From JAPLDA01 sp043742705 (GTDB taxonomy: Bacteria > Bacteroidota > Bacteroidia > AKYH767-A > 2013-40CM-41-45), in assembly GCA_043742705.1 (NCBI GenBank), contig JAYTXY010000122.1, positions 1 to 9,465 of the forward strand: a stretch of 9,465 nt of DNA, in the 5' to 3' direction. Below the pieces are notes generated by a model. The model searched no databases. It saw only the letters and a list, made by a program, of their open reading frames with translations, and was not told where the DNA came from. Shown here piece after piece: positions 1 to 6,400 of this stretch; within the stretch, counting starts at the first letter, position 1; each line of letters opens with the position of its first letter. Position numbers and translations under genes: made by a program.

Positions 1-61
1 CCAAACAACTGGCTGTCAATATTTTGATCCTACTGAATGCCCAAAATTTACTTAAAACTTA

Positions 62-79
62 GCACAACAAGAACTGTGC
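62..79 (-). terminator. Candidate weak terminator hairpin after the toxin gene
   Basis: The sequence shows a 5-bp inverted repeat, GCACA at 62-66 and TGTGC at 75-79, around an 8-base loop. It starts about 20 bases downstream of the toxin stop codon. Read on the minus strand, the stem is followed by a moderately T-rich stretch (TAAGTTTTAAG). A role in ending the toxin-antitoxin transcript is inferred. The stem is short, so this is a weak call. Confidence 0.3.
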
Positions 80-95
80 GTTATCAGCAATACCT
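80..95 (+). repeat. Left arm of an inverted repeat flanking the toxin-antitoxin operon
   Basis: The reverse complement of this segment matches 601-616 at 13 of 16 positions, with consensus AGGNATTGCTGNNAAC. The two arms enclose the toxin-antitoxin operon almost exactly: the left arm ends 4 bases from the toxin stop codon, and the right arm lies 37 bases upstream of the antitoxin start. The match is visible directly. Its meaning (cassette boundary or chance) is not settled. Confidence 0.5.
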
Positions 96-99
96 AATA

Positions 100-366
100 T
101 TATGGGAAAAGTTTATAGATGTCTTTACGATGAATTACACGAGCAAATTGAACTTTATCTCCTTCCACAAAAATCCCAATACGATAGTCTCCTATCCTGA
201 CACGATAAGCTGATTTGTGTCCGGATAATTTCTTTACGCTAGGTATTTCTGAAATTTTTTTCGCTGATTCTACTCTGAGAATGGTACGCTGAATAGTTTG
301 CTTAATAGCCGCAACCCTAATTTCAGAAAGATCACGACTAAATTCCGATAAAAATTCAACTTGCAT
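100..366 (-). CDS. RelE/ParE-family type II toxin
   Basis: This 88-residue protein has the length and layout of a RelE/ParE superfamily toxin. Members of this fold either cleave ribosome-bound mRNA (RelE type) or poison DNA gyrase (ParE type). The N-terminal half (residues 10-40) looks like two helices. The C-terminal half carries the signature pieces: K46-L47-x-G49, Y54-R55-V-R57-I-G59-D-Y61-R62, and H79-R80-K-D-I83-Y84 ending in F87-P88. The basic and aromatic residues, including the HR..IY end, resemble the RelE branch more than ParE, so mRNA interference is the likelier activity, though this is inferred. The ATG shares its A with the TGA stop of the upstream antitoxin (TGATG at 364-368), so the two genes are translationally coupled. 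All family motifs are present and the gene looks intact. Confidence 0.88.
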   Translation of the reverse strand: MQVEFLSEFSRDLSEIRVAAIKQTIQRTILRVESAKKISEIPSVKKLSGHKSAYRVRIGDYRIGIFVEGDKVQFARVIHRKDIYKLFP

Positions 367-563
367 CAGGAAGCAAGCTTTTTCATAATTGAGTCTCGAG
401 AAACTTTTTTAGAACGATCCACCTTCTTCATCAAAATAGACATTCCAAAATCTTCAATTTCTTCTTCAGTCAATTCATGAGCAGAAACCTTCAGCTTTTT
501 TAAAAGACCCGACAAAAATTTAAATTCGTCCGTATCTTTGGGGGTGATAATTATTGATTTCAT
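366..563 (-). CDS. Cognate antitoxin of the RelE/ParE-type module
   Basis: This small 65-residue charged protein lies directly upstream of the toxin and overlaps its start by one base. Antitoxin-first order with an overlapping junction is standard for type II modules, and this is the main support for the call. Residues 1-8 (MKSIIITP) look like a short beta strand. Residues 12-25 form a likely helix rich in Leu and Lys. Residues 30-40 are strongly acidic (ELTEEEIEDF), and residues 46-62 are basic. The acidic segment could cover the toxin's basic surface, and the N-terminal strand-helix could dimerise or bind the operator; both are inferences. I do not recognise a named antitoxin family. Comparable short proteins commonly precede RelE-like toxins in Bacteroidota. 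The operon is probably autorepressed, as is usual for such modules. Confidence 0.8.
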   Translation of the reverse strand: MKSIIITPKDTDEFKFLSGLLKKLKVSAHELTEEEIEDFGMSILMKKVDRSKKVSRDSIMKKLAS

Positions 564-591
564 AATCGAATTAAATAGAAAGCGAAGATAG

Positions 592-613
592 AAAAAAAAC
601 AGGCATTGCTGCC
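592..613 (-). terminator. Candidate hairpin plus T-tract on the minus strand
   Basis: Read on the minus strand, GGCA and TGCC (613-610 and 605-602) pair around GCAA, a GNRA-type tetraloop, followed two bases later by eight T (599-592). This has the shape of a very short intrinsic terminator. It would stop transcription entering the toxin-antitoxin operon from outside. The stem is only 4 bp and sits inside the right inverted-repeat arm, so it may be incidental. Confidence 0.25.
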
Positions 614-616
614 AAC
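601..616 (+). repeat. Right arm of an inverted repeat flanking the toxin-antitoxin operon
   Basis: This arm (AGGCATTGCTGCCAAC) pairs with the left arm at 80-95, with mismatches at positions 4, 12 and 13. It contains the GGCA-TTGC-TGCC hairpin and overlaps the candidate -33 region of the antitoxin promoter, so it may be an operator instead of, or as well as, a boundary. Confidence 0.5.
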
Positions 617-626
617 AACAAAATTG

Positions 627-648
627 CCGCCATCCTCCTTAGGAGAAT
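627..648 (+). repeat. Dispersed 22-bp intergenic motif, copy 1
   Basis: This segment matches 3358-3379 at 19 of 22 positions (core ccgccNtcNtccttag). Both copies lie upstream of a plus-strand gene and in the same orientation, here 63 bases before the VOC gene. This copy contains an 11-base interrupted palindrome, CTCCTTAGGAG, which the second copy does not keep. A second shared block follows each copy: AAATAGCTTCAT at 671-682, and AAATAGCTTTCAT at 3388-3400. The function is unknown. It may be a leader, a promoter-associated element or a fragment of a genomic repeat. Confidence 0.45.
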
Positions 649-697
649 AAGTTTTATTTTTACTTAAAAAAAATAGCTTCATAGAATTAATAAATCC

Positions 698-703
698 AGG
701 AAA
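698..703 (+). promoter_or_regulatory. Possible ribosome binding site of the VOC gene
   Basis: AGGAAA ends 8 bases before the ATG at 712. It is the only clear purine-rich Shine-Dalgarno-like stretch before a gene start in this window; the other starts have A/T-rich leaders, as is usual in Bacteroidota. Confidence 0.4.
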
Positions 704-711
704 TAATTATC

Positions 712-1212
712 ATGGCAACCATCAAAAAATCACAGCAAAAAATCAAAGCATGTCTTTGGTTTGACAGAAATGCAGAAGAAGCAGTAAAGTTTTACACCAC
801 CGTTTTCAAAAACTCCAAAAAAGGAAAGACATCTTATTACGGAGATGGTTCATTCCTGCCAAAAGGAACGGTGCTTACAGTTGCCTTTCAACTGGAAGGA
901 CAGGATTTTCTTGCGCTCAACGGAGGTACGATTTTTAAATTTACGGAAGCTGTTTCTTTTGTTGTGGATTGCAAAACACAAAAGGAAGTTGATTATTACT
1001 GGGAGAAATTATCTAAGGGAGGAGAGAAGTCGCAATGTGGCTGGCTCAAGGACAAGTTTGGCGTTTCATGGCAAGTAGTTCCTTCCATGATTAATGAATG
1101 GATGACGGATAAGAATCCGGAAAAATCTGATCGAGTGATGGAGGCGATTTTGAAAATGAGAAAACTGGATATTAAAATTTTGAAGCAGGCACACAGTGGC
1201 ACAAAGAAATGA
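712..1212 (+). CDS. VOC-superfamily PhnB-like protein
   Basis: This 166-residue protein matches the PhnB/'3-demethylubiquinone-9 3-methyltransferase' type of the vicinal oxygen chelate (glyoxalase/bleomycin resistance) superfamily, whose members are about 150-165 residues long. Family features are visible in order: the opening strand IKACLWFD (residues 11-18), the helix NAEEAVKFYTTVF (20-32), the Y-G-D-G-S loop (43-47), a strand with F-x-L-x-G-Q-F-L-A-L-N-G (59-71), a second betaalphabeta module starting at 80 (AVSFVVDC), and the signature CGWLKDKFGVSWQVVP (109-124), followed by a helical tail to 160. Despite the old Pfam name, the methyltransferase activity is not established for this group, and the substrate is unknown. 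The protein is cytoplasmic, with no signal peptide. It is transcribed alone, divergently from the toxin-antitoxin operon; TATTTTTA (655-662) or TAGCTTCA (674-681) could serve as its -7 box. The gene is intact and ordinary. Confidence 0.88.
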   Translation: MATIKKSQQKIKACLWFDRNAEEAVKFYTTVFKNSKKGKTSYYGDGSFLPKGTVLTVAFQLEGQDFLALNGGTIFKFTEAVSFVVDCKTQKEVDYYWEKLSKGGEKSQCGWLKDKFGVSWQVVPSMINEWMTDKNPEKSDRVMEAILKMRKLDIKILKQAHSGTKK

Positions 1213-1231
1213 TAACAAAAGTCCGATTTCT

Positions 1232-1294
1232 CTTTGCGGTCTTTGCGCCTTGGCGTGAAATTATTTGTCGCGCAAAGGCGCAAAGTTCGCCAAG
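1232..1294. repeat. Palindromic CTTTGCG-type intergenic repeat
   Basis: Two inverted 27-base arms, 1232-1258 and 1268-1294, match at 22 of 27 positions around a 9-base AT-rich loop. Each arm consists of CTTTGCG/CTTGGCG-like heptamers. Such CTTTGCG-CTTGGCG repeats are familiar from intergenic DNA of many Bacteroidota and other bacteria. The structure begins 19 bases after the VOC stop codon and could also act as a strong hairpin in RNA. No T-tract follows on the plus strand; an A-run follows the right arm, so on the minus strand a T-run precedes the hairpin. It is therefore not a classical terminator for the upstream gene. Confidence 0.75.
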
Positions 1295-1382
1295 AAAAAA
1301 AGAGATTCTGCTAAAATACCAGCAGGAAGAAAACCTGATCCTTTTCTGATTACATTTACAGCTAGAAAAGTTTACTGCGTTT

Positions 1383-1390
1383 TATCTTTA
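1383..1390 (+). promoter_or_regulatory. Candidate -7 promoter box of the OB-fold gene
   Basis: TATCTTTA differs from the Bacteroidota -7 consensus TAnnTTTG only in the last base. It lies 42 bases before the chosen ATG at 1433. I could not place a convincing -33 TTTG at the usual spacing, so support is weak. Confidence 0.3.
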
Positions 1391-1432
1391 CAAAAGCACC
1401 GAAAAATTCCTCTGTGCAAATTCATTTACTCT

Positions 1433-1780
1433 ATGAAAATTATTCTCACTGCGATTATCGCGTTGATTTCGTTCAGCGCCACTGCTCAAACCATTGTATC
1501 GCCTGATTCAGCAAAGTATAATATTGGTTCACTTGCTACTATCTGTGGAAAAGTCGGAGGCACGCATGCCACCAAAGGCGGAAAGGTTTTCCTGAATTTT
1601 GGAAACCCGTTTCCTGACCAGTCGTTCACGGCAATTTTCCAGGATTCTCTTTTCACTGATGCAACCTTTTCCGCTGAATCACTGAAAGGGAAAAATGTGT
1701 GCGTGATCGGAAAGATTGTCGATTACAAAGGCAAACCTGAGATTCATATCAAATCCAAGGAGCAATTGCGTTTGCAATAA
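1433..1780 (+). CDS. Small secreted OB-fold-like protein
   Basis: This is a 115-residue protein with a clear Sec signal peptide: MK, a hydrophobic core (residues 3-15), and an A16-T-A18 cleavage site before Q19. The mature part (about 97 residues) resembles an OB-fold nucleic-acid-binding-like domain found alone or attached to secreted nucleases in Bacteroidota. It has the expected G-x-V strand (ICGKVGGTHATKGGKVFLNF, 37-56), then N-P-F-P-D-Q-x-F-T (58-66), a loop, and the closing strands K-N-V-C-V-I-G-K-I-x-D-Y-K-G-K-P-E-I (87-104). C38 and C90 could form a disulfide after export. It most likely acts in the periplasm or at the cell surface; the ligand is unknown, and no nuclease domain accompanies it. 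The frame is open upstream to 1265, but that stretch is the palindromic repeat and spacer, while the ATG at 1433 starts exactly at the signal peptide. It ends 11 bases before the convergent membrane protein gene. Confidence 0.72.
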   Translation: MKIILTAIIALISFSATAQTIVSPDSAKYNIGSLATICGKVGGTHATKGGKVFLNFGNPFPDQSFTAIFQDSLFTDATFSAESLKGKNVCVIGKIVDYKGKPEIHIKSKEQLRLQ

Positions 1781-1796
1781 GCTGAAAAAAATCAGC
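1781..1796. terminator. Small hairpin between convergent genes
   Basis: GCTGA (1781-1785) and TCAGC (1792-1796) pair around six A. The hairpin fills the gap between the OB-fold gene and the convergent membrane protein gene and overlaps the latter's TGA stop (1794-1792). With A-rich DNA in the loop and a 5-bp stem it is at best a weak bidirectional terminator. Confidence 0.3.
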
Positions 1797-3270
1797 GTGG
1801 TTGGTACATACCTTTGGAGATGGATGTTTTCATCAACTCCTCAAATTCTTTTTGTTTGTAAATAGAATATTCGATGGAATATTTTTCCTTTTTCAGCTCC
1901 TGAATCATCACCTGAATTTTTTGTGTGCGTATCGGAACTTCCGGATAAAAAAATAATCCGCTTAACAGGTTGTATGCAAAAGCAAACGCTACGATTCTTA
2001 AATATTTTTTCCCTTCCCTGTATGATGTATTCTCCGCAACCAGCGCAATGGCCAGAATGATGGCGTAGATGGAGAATGTTCCGTATCGTACCTGAAGCGC
2101 ATACTGTCCGCCCGGATTAATTCCGCTGCGAAACGGAGCCGCGCTTATTGCAGAAACCACCAACAAAGCAAGCATCATAAAGATGACATGCGAAGAAGAA
2201 TCCCATTTTTTCAAAACCGCAATTAAAAAAATTATCAGTACAAAAACTCCGGTAATAACGGGAAGATGCATAGTAAATAAAAACTGGAACGCTGAACCTA
2301 ATAAAGCAGGAATAAAAAACAGCACGTTCATCGCATTAAAACTCATTCCGAAAAACACGACAAAGGATTTCCTGTCAATGAAATTGAAAAGAAGGATTGA
2401 CAAAAACAAAACCGACCAAACCAACACATCATGTTTACGATTTTGTCTCCACAAGTAAATAATCGACAACGGAAATATCCAAATTCCATTTCCAAATGTG
2501 AGTTCTGCTGCTACAGCAAATAGGATTGACAAAAATAATTTTCCGTTTCCTTTTTTCTCAAGAAAAGAAAACGACAACATAGCGAAGAACAACACTCCGT
2601 TGTAACACAGTCCGGAAAGCCCACAGAAAATATTGTTAAACGCCTGGAACTGGAAAGCAAGCAAGCTGAAAGCGAGAACGTATGGAAGACGTAACGAAGA
2701 TTTTTGAAGAAATTTTCTCAGCAAAAGGAAATGAAAGGAGATCAGCAGAACAGCATCGAACCAAACGAGGTATTGAAAATTAATTTCATGAAACAGTTTC
2801 CATATCGTCAGCAAAAACAATCGCGGAACCGTTTGGCGTGATTCCCAGAACGGAGCAACCAGTAATTTTAATTTTTCCTGAATCGATTTTGCATCTGTGT
2901 ACTGATTCATGAATTCAAGAACAGCTCCCTGATCATCATAGATTGGATAGTTCCACGAATTCTTTACGAGGTAAAAAAGATAATGAACGACCAAAAGAAA
3001 AAGAGCTGAGTAACAAAACTTTCGTTGGCTAATTTTTCCTGATCGATGTAGAAAAAAAATAAAACATAAAATGCCCGAATAAATAAGAAGAGTTGAAACA
3101 TATCCCAGCCCTATCGCCCAATACATTTCATTGAAATGTGATGACAAAATCTGATTCATCAAACGAACGATGGAATAGCTTGCCTCTCCGTTGTACAAGC
3201 CAAAACCGGTTGTAAGTAATACTACAGAAAGTAAAAGCGAAATCCGCTTGCCTGGCAGTTTGTTAAACAT
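1792..3270 (-). CDS. Polytopic membrane protein, GT-C glycosyltransferase-like
   Basis: This 492-residue inner-membrane protein has about 12-13 hydrophobic segments, at roughly residues 10-27, 50-74, 86-103, 167-186, 195-213 and 223-237, with more up to about 450, and short basic cytoplasmic loops. The long first extracytoplasmic loop (104-165) carries an acidic Y111-D112-D113-Q114 motif, then W142-E143-S144-R145-xxx-P149-R150 followed by a helix. This layout resembles an uncharacterised bacterial family in which an acidic D-D/E loop motif precedes an 'NEHR...PRL' motif, and which has a GT-C-like (PMT/ArnT-type) plan; GT-C enzymes transfer sugars from lipid-linked donors outside the membrane. 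The later FGNGIWIFP segment (about 257-265) also fits that family. The Asn and His of NEHR are replaced here, giving WESR, so activity is uncertain. The C-terminus is a charged tail. There is no Shine-Dalgarno sequence before the ATG. The gene is convergent with the OB-fold gene and divergent from the giant repeat protein. The substrate is unknown. Confidence 0.6.
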   Translation of the reverse strand: MFNKLPGKRISLLLSVVLLTTGFGLYNGEASYSIVRLMNQILSSHFNEMYWAIGLGYVSTLLIYSGILCFIFFLHRSGKISQRKFCYSALFLLVVHYLFYLVKNSWNYPIYDDQGAVLEFMNQYTDAKSIQEKLKLLVAPFWESRQTVPRLFLLTIWKLFHEINFQYLVWFDAVLLISFHFLLLRKFLQKSSLRLPYVLAFSLLAFQFQAFNNIFCGLSGLCYNGVLFFAMLSFSFLEKKGNGKLFLSILFAVAAELTFGNGIWIFPLSIIYLWRQNRKHDVLVWSVLFLSILLFNFIDRKSFVVFFGMSFNAMNVLFFIPALLGSAFQFLFTMHLPVITGVFVLIIFLIAVLKKWDSSSHVIFMMLALLVVSAISAAPFRSGINPGGQYALQVRYGTFSIYAIILAIALVAENTSYREGKKYLRIVAFAFAYNLLSGLFFYPEVPIRTQKIQVMIQELKKEKYSIEYSIYKQKEFEELMKTSISKGMYQPR

Positions 3271-3357
3271 TGCAACGAGTTTGGATAAAAAACTTCAGCA
3301 CTTTTTTATTTTAAAAACTCAATAATAACTCATGAAGTGGCAAGATAAATAAATTTT

Positions 3358-3379
3358 CCGCCTTCTTCCTTAGTAGAAT
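3358..3379 (+). repeat. Dispersed 22-bp intergenic motif, copy 2
   Basis: This copy matches 627-648 at 19 of 22 positions in the same orientation. It lies 105 bases before the ATG of the giant secreted protein. The shared AAATAGCTT(T)CAT block follows 8 bases later here, compared with 22 bases later at the first copy. The changed spacing argues against a single fixed promoter but fits a modular leader or repeat fragment. Confidence 0.45.
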
Positions 3380-3390
3380 CACTCCGGAAA

Positions 3391-3398
3391 TAGCTTTC
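3391..3398 (+). promoter_or_regulatory. Candidate -7 box for the giant secreted protein
   Basis: TAGCTTTC matches the Bacteroidota TAnnTTTG consensus except for the last base. It would give a leader of roughly 80 bases. No clear -33 TTTG sits at the usual distance; the dispersed 22-bp motif occupies that position instead. Confidence 0.25.
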
Positions 3399-3484
3399 AT
3401 TTTGCAGTGATAAGTGTAAGATTTCTAATAAAAACGTCTCAACAAGAAATAGTCATGTTAGTTTAATAATGAGTGTTTCTATTC

Positions 3485-6400
3485 ATGAAAAAGAAAAAGA
3501 GTCGCTTACATCTTCATTACGGAACTTCTCAGAAAACGAGGACACGACAACGATTAAAACTCGTTGCCGCTTCAAGTCTTTTTCTGTCAGTTGTAATTTT
3601 TGGAATTGCTTTCATCTATTCTAACTTAGGAAGCAGCAAAAAGACCTATGCAATTGCTATCAATTATTCCTGGGTGGGCAGCATCAGCACTGACTGGAAC
3701 AATAACCTGAATTGGCTGCCACTCGGAATTCCCGGCTCCGGAGATAACGTGACTATTGGAGTTGCACTTTCAAACAATCCTGTACTCAGCACAACTACCT
3801 CTGTAAATAATCTTACGATCAACAACAACGGAATACTCAATCTCAACGGCTTTCCGTTAACGGCTGCAGGAACAACAACTACAAACAGCGGGGGAACCAT
3901 TGACATCAAAGGAAGCACGCTTACACTGAATGGAAACGCTGCATTCAATGGTGGAACGTTGTCGAACACAGGTACTGGCGGTTCTGTAACTGCACTTGGA
4001 ACAACTACCACATTTGGTAATGCAACGGGCGGCCCAACTGTCAACACTGACATCAGCGCGACCAGCGCAACGATTACTTTCCGGAACACAACATTTAATA
4101 GCACGACAACGCTTGAGAAAAATGCCGGTGGTAACGATGCAAGCATTGGGAACAACACATTCAACGGAACAACTATCATAAAAAACAGCAGCACATCCGG
4201 CTATTTTTTACTGGCAAATACAACAAAAGATATTTTCAACGGAGATGTAACGTTCACCAATACGCAAACAAATATCATCTATCCTGCTTACAGCGATGTT
4301 ACAGGAACGCAATTCAACGGGAACATCACGTTGAACAACACAAGCACAGGCTCCATCAGGTTTTGTCAGAACACAGGGAAAGCAACACTTGCAACCGGAA
4401 AAACAATTGCTATTGGTTCAGGAGGTTATGCAGCAGGATTGTTATACATTAAAAATTTTACACAAGCCGGAAGCGCAGCACAATCCATGTCTGTAACGTC
4501 AGGAACAGCAGCGTTGTATTTGCAGAGTGGATCAACATTCAACGGAAATGTCAGTTTCATATTTCCTCAGTTGTACCTGAACGGAACCACGTTTGCAGGC
4601 ACGGCCTACTTTGAAAAAAATGGCGCAACGACTAACAACAGCACAGGCGGAAATATTTTTAACGGAGTAACAAGTTTTGTAAACAGTTCAAGTGCACAAT
4701 TTCTTTTAGGAAACGGAACAGCAGATCTTTTTAACTCTGATGTCACGTTTAACAATACCGGGAACAGCACACTATACCTCGCTTACAACGGAGTCGGAAA
4801 CCAGTTCAACGGAAACGTAACTCTGAACAATACAGGAGGAGCAGCTTCTGCGATGTACCTGAACAACACAGGAAGCACAACTTACAATGGGAATATTGTG
4901 ATGAACTGTACATCAGGAACAGGAATTTATTTTGGTTCTTCAACAGGGACGGCAGTGTTAGCGATAGACAAAACCCTTTCCATCGGTAGTGCAGGATTTT
5001 CATCCGGAATTTTGCAACTCAGAAATTTTACACAAACAGGAACAGCGGCTCAATCATTTCCTCTCACAGGAACAACGACCATTAAATTCGGTCCTGCTTC
5101 AAACTTCGGTGGTGATGTCACATCAACAAGTGCTGCATTATTTTTAAATGGCTGTACCTTCGGAGGGAATGCAACATTTCTAAAAACAGGAACCACCAAC
5201 GATCAAAGCACCGGGAACAACACATTCAACGACACAACAAGTTTTACCAATACAGGAAGCGGTTACATCATGCTGTCACAAACCACGCGTGATATTTTCA
5301 ACAGCGATGTTTCATTTACCAATACAGGAACCGGACTTATTCATGCAGCTTACAACGATGCAACCGGAACGCAGTTCAACGGAAACATCACCGTAAACAG
5401 TACAGCAGGAACAGGTATTCAATTTGGAGCGGGCACAGGAACTTCAACACTCGCTGCCGGAAAAACAATCAGCATTGGAAGCGTAGGATTTTCGTCAGGA
5501 ACTTTACTGCTAAGGAATTTCACGCAACCCGGAGCAACTGCACATTCTTTTCCATTGACAGGAACAGCAGGAATTACATTCGGTCCGGGATCTTCTTTCG
5601 GTGGCGATGTTACATCAACAAGCTCTGCTTTGTCATTGAACGGATGTACATTCAGCGGAACAACAAACTTCACCAAGACAGGTTCAACAACAGAAAACAG
5701 CATCGGTGGCAATACATTTTCAGGAGTATCTACATTTACAAATAGCGGAAACGGTGTTTTGCTAATGGGAAATACAAACCCGGACATTTTCAATGCTGAT
5801 GCGACTTTCAACAACACAGGAACAAATCATATTTATTTAGCGAACGCTTCGGCAGGCAACCAATTCAATGGCAACGTAACTCTAAATAATATCGGAAGCG
5901 GAACCAACAATTACATTCTCGTCGGTGACGGTACGGCAGCTTCCACAACCGTGTTCAACGGAAACGTAACTGCGAATAATACAGGAACCGCAACCAACGG
6001 TTTGATACGTTTCAACATGCGCGGAACAAGCGCCTTTAACGGAAATATCATTGTAAACAGTACGGCAGGAACAAGCAATTCATATGGTGTTTATTTCAGT
6101 TACCCGGGTTATGCAGGCTCAGCAACACTGGCAGCAACAAAAACAGTAACCATAGGCTCATCAGGTTTTTCAAAAGGAACACTTTATTTTGGAAACTTCA
6201 CACAGCTCGGAACATTCGATCATTCGTTTCCACTTACAGGAACTTCAGTCATGACATTCGGAAGTGGTTCTACATTTAACGGAAATGTGACATCAACAAG
6301 TGCCGGATTATTTTTCAACGGAACAATTTTTAACGGAACAGTTACCGCCACTAAAAATGGAACAACCAACGATCAAAGTACAGGCAACAATACATTCAAT

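Larger units (their letters stand above)
583..617 (-). promoter_or_regulatory. Candidate Bacteroidota-type promoter for the toxin-antitoxin operon
   Basis: On the minus strand, TATCTTCG (590-583) is one base from the Bacteroidota -7 consensus TAnnTTTG. A TTGTTG element at about 617-612 lies roughly 22 bases further upstream, near the expected distance for a -33 box. A transcript would start around 575, giving a leader of about 12 bases before the antitoxin ATG at 563. The -33 region overlaps the right arm of the flanking inverted repeat. This rests on motif matching only. Confidence 0.35.
3271..3484. other. Intergenic region between divergent membrane and repeat-protein genes
   Basis: This 214-base AT-rich spacer must hold promoters for both flanking genes. 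It carries the second copy of the 22-bp motif (3358-3379) and the AAATAGCTTTCAT block (3388-3400). I see no small gene or RNA gene in it. A GTG at 3473 is in frame with the giant protein but is the less likely start. Confidence 0.5.

Noticed and set aside
61..95. Integron attC site near the toxin end
   Set aside because: A GCACA/TGTGC inverted repeat and GTTAT are present, but the RYYYAAC and GTTRRRY core sites do not match, and no integrase is visible.
845..1283. Overlapping frames in and opposite the VOC gene (845-1078 plus, 996-1283 minus)
   Set aside because: They lie within or opposite a well-supported gene and have no recognisable domain.
1265..1432. N-terminal extension of the OB-fold protein
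   Set aside because: The open frame runs through the palindromic repeat and spacer, has a non-ATG start and would put the clear signal peptide at residue 57.
3292..3338. Inverted repeat ACTTCA/TGAAGT in the divergent spacer
   Set aside because: It has only six bases per arm with a loop of about 35 bases, which is easily found by chance in AT-rich DNA.
3473..3484. GTG start for the giant protein four codons upstream
   Set aside because: It adds only MFLF before MKKKK, has no ribosome binding site, and the ATG at 3485 gives a normal basic signal N-terminus.
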